A DNA stretch of 35,578 nt from Streptomyces muensis (GCF_021474425.1 NZ_JAKEIP010000069.1:1-35578), one strand, 5' to 3'. Shown: positions 1 to 7,426, numbered from the stretch's first letter. Notes: generated by a model from the sequence alone, not told the origin. Numbers and translations: made by a program.

Positions 1-537
1 GAGCAGCGCCGCGTGCGAGGCGGCACCGTCCCCGAAGGCACTGCGGCCGGTCGCGGCGCAGGCCCGCACCGCGCCCAGCGAGAACCCGCCCCCGGCCGGC
101 CCGCCCCGGGCGCGATACCGGCCGACCCCGACGACAACGTGGTCGCGGTCTTCAGCAGCGCCGTCCGCAAGGGCCGCTGGCGCGCGGGCCGCCGTATCCA
201 CGCGTACGCGATCTTCGGCAGCGTGGAGATAGACCTCAGCGAGGCCCTCTTCGAGTACCAGCAGGTCGTGATCCGGGCGATCTCGGTCTTCGGCAACGTC
301 GAGGTCCGTGTCCCGGAGAACGTCTCGCTGCGCGGCGCCGGCGGCGGCGTGCTCGGCAACTTCGAGGTGGACCACCTCGACGCGGAGGACCCGCAGGCAC
401 CGGTCGTCCATGTCGACGGCTGGGCGGTGCTGGGCAACATCGAGGGCCGGCCGAAGCGGGGGAAGGTCGTCGCCGACATCCTCGACCGTGTTCAGCGCAA
501 GGTCGACAAGAGTTTGCGCAAGCATCTGGACCGTTGA
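1..537 (+). CDS. DUF1707/LiaF-like C-terminal domain protein (5' end cut off)
   Basis: The reading frame is open to the left edge, so the start and probably an N-terminal DUF1707 domain lie outside the window. What remains has a Pro/Ala/Arg-rich linker followed by repeated beta-type segments (HAYAIFGSVEIDL, AISVFGNVEVRVP, GGVLGNFEV, GWAVLGNIEG). This is the pattern of the right-handed beta-helix domain seen in LiaF-like 'cell wall-active antibiotic response' proteins. It ends with a basic helix (KRGKVVADILDRVQRKVDKSLRKHLDR). Family knowledge suggests an envelope-stress or membrane-associated role, but nothing here fixes a specific function. The next gene, wblI-like, starts 176 nt later on the same strand. 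Confidence 0.75.
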   Translation, partial: EQRRVRGGTVPEGTAAGRGAGPHRAQREPAPGRPAPGAIPADPDDNVVAVFSSAVRKGRWRAGRRIHAYAIFGSVEIDLSEALFEYQQVVIRAISVFGNVEVRVPENVSLRGAGGGVLGNFEVDHLDAEDPQAPVVHVDGWAVLGNIEGRPKRGKVVADILDRVQRKVDKSLRKHLDR

Positions 538-712
538 CGGTTGTGAATCGGACCGGCTCCCACCGCACCTTTCGGCCGTTGCGGACGCCCCGGACAAGCG
601 TGCCGAACCCCCTGAGATCCAGCGGTTCGGAACTCCCTGCATAGGCGCGCGCACAGCGGGTAGACCTTGCTGCATCGTCTCTCGCTCGCGAAGCCGTCGT
701 CAGGAGTAGACC

Positions 713-1093
713 GTGCTGCAACCGCCGCATTCGTCCCTGCAGGTAGCTGCCGTTCCGGCCCAGCGGGTGCCAGTGCGAGACAGGGACCAAGACGCCCCAT
801 GGCACACGGAAGCCGTGTGCCGCCGCGACGAGGCCGGCCTGTTCTTCGCGCCTTCGAAAGAGCCCACCGCGGCCCGACTCTCCCGCGAGGAGGCGGCCAA
901 GCGGGTCTGTGCCCGCTGCCCCGTCATGGTCGAGTGCCGCGAACACGCCCTCCTTCAACCCGAGCCCTACGGCGTCTGGGGCGGCCTGACCGCGGCGGAA
1001 CGCCGAGTGGTCCTGGCCAGGCGCCGCCGGCGCGAGATGGAACTGAAGAAGGCGGCGCGGGCGACGACGGACCGCATAGCGCAGGCGGGATAA
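713..1093 (+). CDS. wblI: WhiB-like iron-sulfur transcription factor
   Basis: This 126-residue protein has the complete WhiB signature. Four cysteines that ligate a [4Fe-4S] cluster sit at positions 36, 66, 69 and 75 (C-X29-C-X2-C-X5-C), followed by the G(V/I)WGG turn at residues 87-91 and an Arg/Lys-rich C-terminus (RRRRRREMELKK) of the kind that contacts DNA. WhiB proteins bind the sigma factor region 4 and tune promoters in response to redox state or nitric oxide. The GTG start at 713 is supported by AGGAG at 702-706. The symbol wblI is given because a very similar protein lies next to glpX in S. coelicolor (SCO5046, from memory); the family is certain, the paralogue name less so. Confidence 0.9.
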   Translation: MLQPPHSSLQVAAVPAQRVPVRDRDQDAPWHTEAVCRRDEAGLFFAPSKEPTAARLSREEAAKRVCARCPVMVECREHALLQPEPYGVWGGLTAAERRVVLARRRRREMELKKAARATTDRIAQAG

Positions 1094-1104
1094 CGAGCAG
1101 GCAA

Positions 1105-1136
1105 TTGGGCGCCCCCTCCGCACCGGGGGCGCCCAA
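1105..1136. terminator. Bidirectional terminator between wblI and glpX
   Basis: A perfect 12-bp stem (TTGGGCGCCCCC at 1105-1116 and its complement at 1125-1136) encloses an 8-nt loop. It lies between two convergent genes, 11 nt after the wblI stop codon, and could serve both. Confidence 0.8.
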
Positions 1137-1190
1137 CGCGTTACACCGCAGCCGCCGACGATCCACAGCCCCGGCTACTGGGCGAACTCT

Positions 1191-2228
1191 CTACTTCGCG
1201 CGGTCGAAATCAATCGCGCTGTACGCCCGCAGCTTGCTCAGCCGGTGCTCGGAGTCGATCCTCCGCACCGTCCCCGACTTCGACCGCATCACGATCGAGT
1301 CGGTCGTGGCGTTCTCCGACCGGTAGCGCACGCCTCGCAGCAGCTCCCCGTCGGTGATGCCGGTCGCGACGAAGAACACGTTGTCCCCGGCGACCAGGTC
1401 GTCCGTCAGCAGCACCCGGTCCAGGTCGTGGCCGGCGTCGATGGCCCGCTGCCGCTCCTCGTCGTCCTTCGGCCACAGCTTGCCCTGGATCGTGCCGCCC
1501 AGGCACTTCACCGCACAGGCCGAGATGATCCCCTCCGGCGTACCGCCGATGCCGAGCAGCATGTCGACGCCGGTGCCCTCGCGCAGGGCGTAGATCGACC
1601 CCGCGACATCGCCGTCGGAGATCAGCTTGATGCGCGCACCCGCGTCCCGGATCTCCTTGATGATGCCCTCGTGCCGGGGTCGGTCGAGGATGACGACGGT
1701 GACGTCCTCGGGCGTGGACCGCTTCGCCTTGGCGACCCGGCGGATGTTCACGGACACGGGCGCGTCGATGTCGACGAAGTCGGCGGCCTCGGGGCCGGTG
1801 ACCAGCTTGTCCATGTAGAAGACGGCGGACGGGTCGAACATGGACCCGCGGTCCGCGGCGGCGAGCACGGAGATCGCGTTGGGCATGCCCTTCGCGGTCA
1901 GCGTGGTCCCGTCGATCGGGTCGACGGCGATGTCGCACTCCGGCCCGGTCCCGTCGCCGACCCGCTCCCCGTTGAAGAGCATCGGCGCTTCGTCCTTCTC
2001 GCCCTCACCGATGACGACGACGCCGTTCATCGACACGGTGTGGACGAGGGTCCGCATGGCGCGCACCGCGGCACCGTCGGCGCCGTTCTTGTCGCCGCGC
2101 CCGACCCAGCGGCCCGCGGCCATCGCCGCCGCCTCGGTCACACGGACCAGTTCCAGGGCGAGGTTGCGATCGGGGGCTTCGCTGGGTACTTCGAGCTCGG
2201 ACGGCAAATGATGATGATTCTCGGTCAT
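1191..2228 (-). CDS. glpX: Class II fructose-1,6-bisphosphatase
   Basis: GlpX hydrolyses fructose 1,6-bisphosphate to fructose 6-phosphate in gluconeogenesis and is cytoplasmic and metal-dependent. The 345-residue protein has the expected length and the Li-sensitive phosphatase motifs: GEGEKDEAP at residues 74-82 and DPIDGTT at 103-109, which hold the metal ligands. Actinobacteria commonly use only this class II type. The ATG at 2228 is preceded on the minus strand by GAAAGG about 10 nt upstream. It is transcribed divergently from the DUF4245 gene and converges on wblI. Confidence 0.95.
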   Translation of the reverse strand: MTENHHHLPSELEVPSEAPDRNLALELVRVTEAAAMAAGRWVGRGDKNGADGAAVRAMRTLVHTVSMNGVVVIGEGEKDEAPMLFNGERVGDGTGPECDIAVDPIDGTTLTAKGMPNAISVLAAADRGSMFDPSAVFYMDKLVTGPEAADFVDIDAPVSVNIRRVAKAKRSTPEDVTVVILDRPRHEGIIKEIRDAGARIKLISDGDVAGSIYALREGTGVDMLLGIGGTPEGIISACAVKCLGGTIQGKLWPKDDEERQRAIDAGHDLDRVLLTDDLVAGDNVFFVATGITDGELLRGVRYRSENATTDSIVMRSKSGTVRRIDSEHRLSKLRAYSAIDFDRAK

Positions 2229-2356
2229 CGGAGCGCACCTTTCTGATACGACGACGGCCGGATGAGGGTGACCGCCCTGACTCTATCCCCGGGCGCGCAG
2301 AATGAGCAGGGGACCCCACGGATGAGCAGGCCAGGGCACCTGCGACGATAGGGGGC
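2229..2356. promoter_or_regulatory. Divergent promoter region glpX / DUF4245 gene
   Basis: This 128-bp spacer lies between two divergent start codons and must hold both promoters. No clear -35/-10 pair stands out. GACGAT at 2344-2349 is a possible -10 for a leaderless or short-leader DUF4245 transcript (GTG at 2357). Confidence 0.35.
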
Positions 2357-2878
2357 GTGGCAGGTTCGAACGGCAAGCAGAAGTCGGTCCGCAACATGGT
2401 CCTCTCCCTGGGAGTGACCGTGCTCGCGGCGGGCGTCATCTATCTCTTCGTCCCCCATGAGGACGGCGCCCCCGACCTCCCGCGGGTCGACTACCGCGTC
2501 GAGCTGCTCACGGCCCGCCGCGCGGCGTCGTATCCGGTGCTCGCACCCCAGGGCCTGCCCGAGACCTGGAAGCCGACGTCCGTCCGCTTCAAGGGCGACG
2601 ACTTCGACGCCTGGCATCTCGGCTTCCACACCTCGGCCGGGGAGTACGTCCAGGTCGAGCAGTCGGCCGAGAAGCCGTCGACGTTCCTGGAGGAGGCCAC
2701 CCAGGGCGGGCGCGCGACCGACGTCACCGAGGAGATCGGCGACCGGACGTGGACGCGCTACACCGGCGGCCGCTACGACGCGCTGGTGCACCAGGAGAAG
2801 GGCGCGACCACGGTGGTGGCGGGCACGGGGTCGTTCGAGCAGCTGACGCAGATGGCGAAGGCGCTGAAGGCGGAGTGA
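2357..2878 (+). CDS. DUF4245 family membrane-anchored protein
   Basis: A 173-residue protein with a short basic N-terminus, one transmembrane segment at about residues 13-32 (MVLSLGVTVLAAGVIYLFV) and an extracytoplasmic domain of about 135 residues. The domain shows the features of DUF4245, such as YPVLAPQGLPETWKPTSVRF and the TRYTGGRYDALVHQEKGATTVV region. The function of the family is unknown. Start GTG at 2357 was chosen because the frame begins there and the transmembrane segment follows at once. It ends shortly before a strong hairpin, and its position beside glpX is common in Streptomyces. Confidence 0.85.
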   Translation: MAGSNGKQKSVRNMVLSLGVTVLAAGVIYLFVPHEDGAPDLPRVDYRVELLTARRAASYPVLAPQGLPETWKPTSVRFKGDDFDAWHLGFHTSAGEYVQVEQSAEKPSTFLEEATQGGRATDVTEEIGDRTWTRYTGGRYDALVHQEKGATTVVAGTGSFEQLTQMAKALKAE

Positions 2879-2913
2879 GCTGACGGCGGGCTGACCTGTC
2901 CGCGGATGACGAA

Positions 2914-2940
2914 AGGCCCTCGGCGTGCAGCCGAGGGCCT
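2914..2940. terminator. Bidirectional terminator
   Basis: A perfect 11-bp stem (AGGCCCTCGGC / GCCGAGGGCCT) with a 5-nt loop lies between the stop codons of two convergent genes, the DUF4245 gene and the nitroreductase. Confidence 0.85.
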
Positions 2941-2963
2941 CTGTCGTGCGGGGGCGGGTCGGG

Positions 2964-3554
2964 TCAGACCGTGGTGATGACCTGGTCGTACTCCAGGCGC
3001 GGGGAGCGCGGGTACCAGGCGTCGGCGCCCGGCTTGCCGATGTTGACGACCATCAGCGGGGTGTGGTCGTCGTCCAGGAACTCCTTGCGGACACCCTCGA
3101 AGTCGAAGCCGGTCATCGGGCCGGCGGCAAGACCGGCGGCGCGGACGCCGACGATGAAGTACGCGGCCTGGAGGGCGGCGTTCATCCCGGCGGCGTTCTC
3201 ACGGGCCGCGCGCTCGCTGAAGAAGACGTCCTTGGCCTGCGGGAACGCCGGGAACAGGGTCGGCAGCTCCTCGTGGAACTCGTTGTCCGCGGACAGGATC
3301 GCGACCAGCGGGGCGGTGGCGGTCTTGGCCTGGTTGCCCTCGGCCATGTGCTGCACCAGACGCTCACGGGCCTCGGCGGAGCGGACCAGGGTGATCCGCA
3401 GCGGGGTCTGGTTGAAGGCGGTGGGGCCGTACTTGACCAGGTCGTAGATCGCCTGGACCTGCTCCTCGGTCACCGGCTCGTCGGTGAAGGTGTTCGCGGT
3501 GCGGGCCTCGCGGAACAGCAGGTCCTGGGCGGCGGGGTCAAGAACGAGAGACAT
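2964..3554 (-). CDS. Nitroreductase family protein (RutE/HadB-like, possible malonic semialdehyde reductase)
   Basis: A 196-residue FMN-dependent nitroreductase fold protein. The N-terminal half carries the family pattern LLFREARTANTFTDEPVTEEQVQAIYDLVKYGPTAFNQTPLRI (start of the FMN site), and the C-terminal part has AAYFIVGVRAAGLAAGPMTGFD, which resembles RutE (NAD(P)H-dependent reduction of malonic semialdehyde or similar aldehydes/enones). No other rut genes are nearby, so the substrate is open. The start at 3554 was preferred to an upstream in-frame ATG because AGAAGG lies at the right distance, upstream residues are Arg-rich non-family sequence, and the promoter lies at 3623-3651. Confidence 0.88.
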   Translation of the reverse strand: MSLVLDPAAQDLLFREARTANTFTDEPVTEEQVQAIYDLVKYGPTAFNQTPLRITLVRSAEARERLVQHMAEGNQAKTATAPLVAILSADNEFHEELPTLFPAFPQAKDVFFSERAARENAAGMNAALQAAYFIVGVRAAGLAAGPMTGFDFEGVRKEFLDDDHTPLMVVNIGKPGADAWYPRSPRLEYDQVITTV

Positions 3555-3622
3555 GCGTGAACCTTCTCGGGTTGTGCCTGTGCGTCGTATGGGTAAACGG
3601 ACCGGGGCCCGCTTACGACACG

Positions 3623-3651
3623 ACAGTACGCGAGACAAGTTCAAAGTTCAA
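3623..3651 (-). promoter_or_regulatory. Vegetative promoter of the nitroreductase gene with overlapping direct repeats
   Basis: On the minus strand TTGAAC (3651-3646) and TACTGT (3628-3623) are separated by exactly 17 bp, a good HrdB-type promoter about 70 nt before the ATG at 3554. The -35 region lies in two overlapping AGTTCAA direct repeats (plus strand 3638-3651), which could be a repressor site. Confidence 0.6.
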
Positions 3652-3731
3652 CAAAAGGCGGGGTGTGGTGATCTGCTTCACAGCCTGATCAGGTGTGACG
3701 ACGTGTCGATCCCCAACAGCCGGCTGCGCCT

Positions 3732-3980
3732 CTAGGACTCGTCCCCGGCGTTCCCCTGCGCGGCCGCCTCCGCCTCGGCCTCCTCGGCGAGGGCGGCGTC
3801 CAGCCGGGCCCGGGCCCCGTCCAGCCAGCGCCGGCACACCTTGGCCAGCTCCTCGCCGCGCTCCCAGAGCGCCAGGGACTCTTCCAGCGTCGTACCGCCC
3901 GCCTCCAGCCGCCGTACGACCTCGATCAGCTCGTCCCGGGCCTGCTCGTACCCGAGTGCCTCTTCCACCTTGCTGGTCAT
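3732..3980 (-). CDS. xseB: Exodeoxyribonuclease VII small subunit
   Basis: An 82-residue acidic helical protein containing the XseB signature LGYEQARDELIEVVRRLEAGGTTLEESLALWERGEELAKVCRRWLDGARARL. It binds XseA to form exonuclease VII, which degrades single-stranded DNA from both ends in repair. An Ala/Glu-rich tail (EEAEAEAAAQGNAGDES) extends beyond the conserved core. It starts 9 nt downstream of the xseA stop codon, consistent with one transcript. Confidence 0.93.
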   Translation of the reverse strand: MTSKVEEALGYEQARDELIEVVRRLEAGGTTLEESLALWERGEELAKVCRRWLDGARARLDAALAEEAEAEAAAQGNAGDES

Positions 3981-3989
3981 TCGCCCACC

Positions 3990-5234
3990 CTATGCATCGC
4001 TTCGTGCATCGCTTCGTGCGTCGCTCTGTGCATCGACTCGTACGGAGAACTCACCCTCGGCGACGCGCGCCCGCAGCGCCTCGTCCGCCGTCACCTCGCC
4101 CGGGTCGCGGACCACGTGCCCGTCGGCCCGCTGGAGCACCGCATACCCCCGCTTCAGGGTCGCCGCGGGGGAGAGGCCCACCACGCGCGCGTGCGTGTGG
4201 GTCAGCTCGGACTCGGCGCGGTCGAGGAGGTGGCCGAGGCAGCGGCGACCGCGGTCGAGGAGCGAGGCCACGTGATCGGCGCGCTCGTCGATCATCCGGT
4301 GCGGATCCTCTATCGACGGCCGCGCGAGGGCGTGCGCGAGCCCGCGCTCCTCGCGCTCCACGAAGGCCTCCACGCACCGCCGGGCCCGGTCCCGCAGCAT
4401 CCGCACCCGCTCGTACTCCTCGCCGACGTCCGGTACGACCTTCTTGGCGGCGTCGGTGGGGGTGGAGGCGCGCAGGTCGGCGACGTGGTCGAGGAGGGGG
4501 TTGTCGGGCTCGTGCCCGATCGCGGAGACGACGGGAGTACGGCAGGAGGCGACGGCCCGCACCAGCTGCTCGTCGGAGAAGGGCAGCAGGTCCTCGACGC
4601 TGCCGCCGCCGCGGGCGACGATGATCACGTCCACGGCGTCGATCTCGTCGAGCTCCTTCACCGCCTGCACGACCTGCGGCACGGCGTGCACGCCCTGCAC
4701 GGGGACGTTGCGGACCTCGAAGCGGACGGCGGGCCAGCGGTGGCGGGCGTTCTCCAGGACGTCCCGCTCGGCCGCGGAGGCCCGGCCGCAGACGAGGCCG
4801 ATGAGCTGCGGAAGGAAGGGCAGCGGCTTCTTCCGCTCGGGCGCGAAGAGCCCCTCGGCGGCGAGTGACTTCTTCAGCATCTCCAGCCGGGCGAGGAGCT
4901 CGCCCACGCCGACGGGCTTTATCTCGGTGGCGCGCAGGGAGAGCTGGCCGCGCGGGGCGTACCACTCGGGCTTGGCGAGGACGACGACGCGGGCGCCCTC
5001 GCTCACGACGTCGGCGACCGAGTCGAACACCTGGCGGTACGCCGTCACGCTCACGGAGATGTCGTACGACGGGTCGCGCAGCGTCAGGAACACGACGCCG
5101 GCGCCCGGGCGCCGCGACAGCTGGGTGATCTGGCCCTCGACCCACACCGCCCCGAGGCGGTCGATCCACCCCCCGATGAGCCGCGACACCTCGCCGACGG
5201 GCAGGGGCGATTCGGGAGACGTGTTCACAGCCAT
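3990..5234 (-). CDS. xseA: Exodeoxyribonuclease VII large subunit
   Basis: The catalytic subunit of exonuclease VII, 414 residues. An N-terminal OB fold (WVEGQITQLSRRPGAGVVFLTLRD) is followed by the ExoVII domain with IGLVCGRASAAERDVLENARHRWPAVRF, the VIIVARGGGSVEDLLPFSDEQLVRAV motif and AIGHEPDNPLLDHVADLRASTPTDAA. The C-terminal part is a helical, Arg/Leu-rich region that binds XseB. The last about 14 residues (DAQSDARSDARSDA) are encoded by a short tandem DNA repeat, an odd non-conserved tail. Start ATG at 5234 has no strong Shine-Dalgarno site. Confidence 0.95.
   Translation of the reverse strand: MAVNTSPESPLPVGEVSRLIGGWIDRLGAVWVEGQITQLSRRPGAGVVFLTLRDPSYDISVSVTAYRQVFDSVADVVSEGARVVVLAKPEWYAPRGQLSLRATEIKPVGVGELLARLEMLKKSLAAEGLFAPERKKPLPFLPQLIGLVCGRASAAERDVLENARHRWPAVRFEVRNVPVQGVHAVPQVVQAVKELDEIDAVDVIIVARGGGSVEDLLPFSDEQLVRAVASCRTPVVSAIGHEPDNPLLDHVADLRASTPTDAAKKVVPDVGEEYERVRMLRDRARRCVEAFVEREERGLAHALARPSIEDPHRMIDERADHVASLLDRGRRCLGHLLDRAESELTHTHARVVGLSPAATLKRGYAVLQRADGHVVRDPGEVTADEALRARVAEGEFSVRVDAQSDARSDARSDA
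3993..4040. repeat. Four 12-bp tandem repeats in the 3' end of xseA
   Basis: Units TGCATCGCTTCG, TGCATCGCTTCG, TGCGTCGCTCTG and TGCATCGACTCG follow each other without gaps. On the minus strand they encode the (S/R)DA-type repeats at the XseA C-terminus. Confidence 0.9.
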
Positions 5235-5294
5235 GCGCCGAGCGTAACGGCCACCACTGACACCCCGGGCCGTTCGTCGGCTGCGGCCCGGCGG

Positions 5295-5463
5295 GGGCTG
5301 GTCGCGCAGTTCCCCGCGCCCCTTCTGGGGCTCCGCCCCAGACCCCGCTCCTCAAACGCCGGAGGGGCTGGAAATCCGGGCCGGCGCGCATCTTTCAGCC
5401 CGTCCGGCGTTTGAGGACGAGGCCCGGAGGGCCGATGGCGGGGGTCTGGGGGCGGAGCCCCCA
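5295..5463. repeat. Streptomyces intergenic palindromic repeat (MITE-like), longest copy
   Basis: The 364-nt gap between divergent xseA and the next gene holds a GTCGCGCAGTTCCCCGCGCC module (5301-5320) joined to a large imperfect inverted repeat. The left arm, 5325 to about 5375, contains CTGGGGCTCCGCCCCAGACC and CTCAAACGCCGG. The right arm, about 5393-5463, contains CCGGCGTTTGAGG and GGTCTGGGGGCGGAGCCCCC. Related modules occur at 6679, 18938 and 19804. I recognise it as a repeat widespread between Streptomyces genes; its mobility is unproven. Confidence 0.75.
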
Positions 5464-5586
5464 GGGATGGGACGGGTAGGGGCGGCGGGGCGAGATCATC
5501 CGCCTTTGGCGATTCATCCCGTTTTGCTGATTCTTTTCCAGCGTCGCACTCCGCCGTCATGGCTGCGCCCGGAACGTCTTGACCGG

Positions 5587-5601
5587 TAGGCTTTCCGTGT
5601 G
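5587..5601 (+). promoter_or_regulatory. Probable leaderless promoter -10 of the 98-aa gene
   Basis: TAGGCT at 5587-5592 is followed by exactly 6 nt and then the GTG start at 5599. No Shine-Dalgarno sequence is present. This spacing places transcription start at the first base of the start codon. Confidence 0.5.
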
Positions 5602-5895
5602 ATCTTCAAGCGCATCGGAAACGGCCGGCCGTACCCCGACCACGGCCGGGAAAGCACCCGGCAGTGGGCGGACGTCGCGCCGCGCCCGGTCCGCCTCGAT
5701 CAGCTCGTGACGACCAAGGGTCAGCTCGATCTGGAAACGCTGCTGGCCGAGGACTCGACGTTCTACGGCGACCTCTTCGCGCACGTCGTGAAGTGGCAGG
5801 GCGACCTCTACCTGGAGGACGGCCTCCACCGCGCGGTGCGAGCGGCGCTCCAGCAGCGCCAGGTACTGCACGCGCGCGTCCTGGAACTCGACTGA
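5599..5895 (+). CDS. Small ParB/sulfiredoxin-like domain protein (usually annotated VapB-family antitoxin)
   Basis: A 98-residue protein well conserved in actinobacteria, as far as I recall, and often labelled 'VapB family antitoxin'. There is no adjacent PIN-domain toxin. The sequence reads more like a minimal ParB/Srx-type domain: VRLDQLVTTKGQLDLETLL at residues 31-49 resembles the ParB opening (VPLDQLxP), and DLYLEDGLHRAVRAALQQRQVLHARVLE at 68-95 contains a DGxHR box where ParB-like proteins bind nucleotide. The start is GTG at 5599, apparently leaderless. It precedes the LytR_C gene on the same strand. The domain reading is inference; the role is unknown. Confidence 0.8.
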   Translation: MIFKRIGNGRPYPDHGRESTRQWADVAPRPVRLDQLVTTKGQLDLETLLAEDSTFYGDLFAHVVKWQGDLYLEDGLHRAVRAALQQRQVLHARVLELD

Positions 5896-6025
5896 TCCCG
5901 GGCCGGGCCGGCCGGCCCGGCAGGCCCGGCCACCCGTCGGAGTGTCGGCAGTCGCGGTTGCCCCTTTCGGGTTGGACCGCGCGACCTCGAATGATCATCT
6001 AGTAGGCATTGCCGCCCGGGCGCAC

Positions 6026-6040
6026 TACGCTGCGCTCATG
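6026..6040 (+). promoter_or_regulatory. Probable leaderless promoter -10 of the LytR_C gene
   Basis: TACGCT at 6026-6031, then 6 nt, then ATG at 6038. No Shine-Dalgarno sequence lies upstream of this ATG. Confidence 0.45.
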
Positions 6041-6676
6041 AGCATGCTGACTCCCCAGGGCATGGGCGGCCAGTACCGCATCAAGGGGAACAAATACCCA
6101 CGGATGCGGTCCCGTCGACGGCGCGGCAGGCTCGTCGTCCTCGCCGTCGCCTCCGTCGCCGCGCTCGGCATGGTCGGCTGGGGCACGCTGCAGCTCATCG
6201 ACGTCTTCACGGGCGGCGGCGGAAAGGCTTCGGCAGCCGGCGCGAAGTCCGACTGCGGGACCAAGGCCACCCCCTCGCCCACCGCGACCGCGGCGCTGCC
6301 CAAGCCGGGCGGCATCACCGTCAACGTCTACAACGCCACCACCCGCAGCGGCCTCGCCAAGCAGACCGCGGACGAGCTGAAGAAACGCGGCTTCAAGATC
6401 GGTGACGTGGGCAACGCCACCAAGGAGTTCGACAAGAAGGTCAAGGGCACCGCCCTGCTGCTGGGCCCGGCGACCTCCCTGAACACCTCGCTGCCGGTCC
6501 TCGCCACCCAGCTCACGACACCGGAGCGCCGCACCGACGCCGCCCGCAAGAACGCGACCGTCGACCTGATCATCGGCGACAGGTTCAAGGAACTGACCAA
6601 GAAGCCGGACGCCGACCGGGCCTTGGCCGCCCTGGCCAAGCCGAAGCCGACGCCCACCGGCGAGAAGGCCTGCTGA
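6038..6676 (+). CDS. LytR C-terminal domain membrane protein
   Basis: A 212-residue single-pass membrane protein: Arg-rich cytoplasmic N-terminus (PRMRSRRRRGR), transmembrane segment about residues 31-53, Ser/Thr/Pro linker, then a LytR_C domain from about residue 92 (GGITVNVYNATTRSGLAKQTADELKKRGFKIGDVGNA). In LytR-CpsA-Psr proteins this domain accompanies the phosphotransferase that attaches glycopolymers to the wall; here it stands alone. An in-frame start at 5942 exists, but the preceding 32 codons encode no family sequence, and TACGCT is placed for a leaderless transcript at 6038. Confidence 0.85.
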   Translation: MSMLTPQGMGGQYRIKGNKYPRMRSRRRRGRLVVLAVASVAALGMVGWGTLQLIDVFTGGGGKASAAGAKSDCGTKATPSPTATAALPKPGGITVNVYNATTRSGLAKQTADELKKRGFKIGDVGNATKEFDKKVKGTALLLGPATSLNTSLPVLATQLTTPERRTDAARKNATVDLIIGDRFKELTKKPDADRALAALAKPKPTPTGEKAC

Positions 6677-6678
6677 AA

Positions 6679-6716
6679 CGCCCCTTAAGGGGCGCGGGGA
6701 ACTGCGCGAGCAACCA
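6679..6716. repeat. Palindromic repeat copy / terminator after the LytR_C gene
   Basis: A perfect 16-bp palindrome CGCCCCTTAAGGGGCG (6679-6694) follows the stop codon by 2 nt and continues into the CGCGGGGAACTGCGCGAGCA module shared with the copies at 5.3, 18.9 and 19.8 kb. It may act as a terminator for the LytR_C gene. Confidence 0.75.
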
Positions 6717-6777
6717 CGACGCAGGGACAGCCGCCAAACAACCGCACCCCTACGGCGACAAGGCGAACGAACCCGCC

Positions 6778-7413
6778 CTACTCGGCGGCCCCGTAAAGAC
6801 GATCCCCCGCGTCCCCCAGCCCGGGAACGATGTACCCGTGCTCGTTCAGATGGTCGTCCACCGCGGCCGTCACCACCGTCACCGGCGTCCCCGCCAGCTC
6901 CCGCTCCATCAGCTCGACACCCTCGGGCGCGGCCAGCAGCACCACGGCCGTCACATCGTCCGCGCCGCGCTTGATGAGCTCCTGGATCGCCGCGACCAGC
7001 GTGCCGCCCGTGGCGAGCATCGGGTCCAGGACGTACACCTGACGCCCGGAGAGGTCCTCCGGCATGCGCGTGGCGTACGTGGAGGCCTCCAGCGTCTCCT
7101 CGTTGCGGATCATGCCCAGGAAGCCCACCTCGGCCGTCGGCAGCAGCCGGACCATGCCGTCCAGCATGCCGAGGCCGGCCCGCAGGATCGGCACCACGAG
7201 GGGGCGCGGGTAGGAGAGCTTGACGCCGGTGGTGTCGGTGACCGGGGTCGTGATGTCGACCGCTTCGGTGCGCACGTCCCGCGTGGCCTCGTAGGCGAGC
7301 AGGGTGACCAGCTCGTCGGCCAGCCGACGGAAGGTCGCGGAGTCGGTGCGCTGGTCGCGCAGCGTGGTGAGCTTGTGGGCGACCAGGGGGTGGTCGACGA
7401 CGTGGAGACGCAT
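6778..7413 (-). CDS. upp: Uracil phosphoribosyltransferase
   Basis: Upp converts uracil and PRPP to UMP in pyrimidine salvage. The 211-residue protein has the type I PRPP-binding motif DPMLATGGT at residues 130-138, the SYPRPLVVPILRAGLGMLDG region at 67-86, and the C-terminal uracil-binding segment YIVPGLGDAGDRLYG. The start at 7413 is chosen because the family begins MRLHVVDHPLVAHKLTTLRD; 22 upstream codons in frame are not family sequence. It converges on the LytR_C gene. Confidence 0.96.
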   Translation of the reverse strand: MRLHVVDHPLVAHKLTTLRDQRTDSATFRRLADELVTLLAYEATRDVRTEAVDITTPVTDTTGVKLSYPRPLVVPILRAGLGMLDGMVRLLPTAEVGFLGMIRNEETLEASTYATRMPEDLSGRQVYVLDPMLATGGTLVAAIQELIKRGADDVTAVVLLAAPEGVELMERELAGTPVTVVTAAVDDHLNEHGYIVPGLGDAGDRLYGAAE

Positions 7414-7426
7414 GTCCACAACAGTA
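7414..7426 (-). promoter_or_regulatory. Probable leaderless promoter -10 of upp
   Basis: On the minus strand TACTGT (7426-7421) is followed by 7 nt and the ATG at 7413. There is no Shine-Dalgarno sequence. Confidence 0.4.

Noticed and set aside
5599..5895. Toxin-antitoxin locus
   Set aside because: No toxin gene on either side; the next gene is a membrane LytR_C protein.
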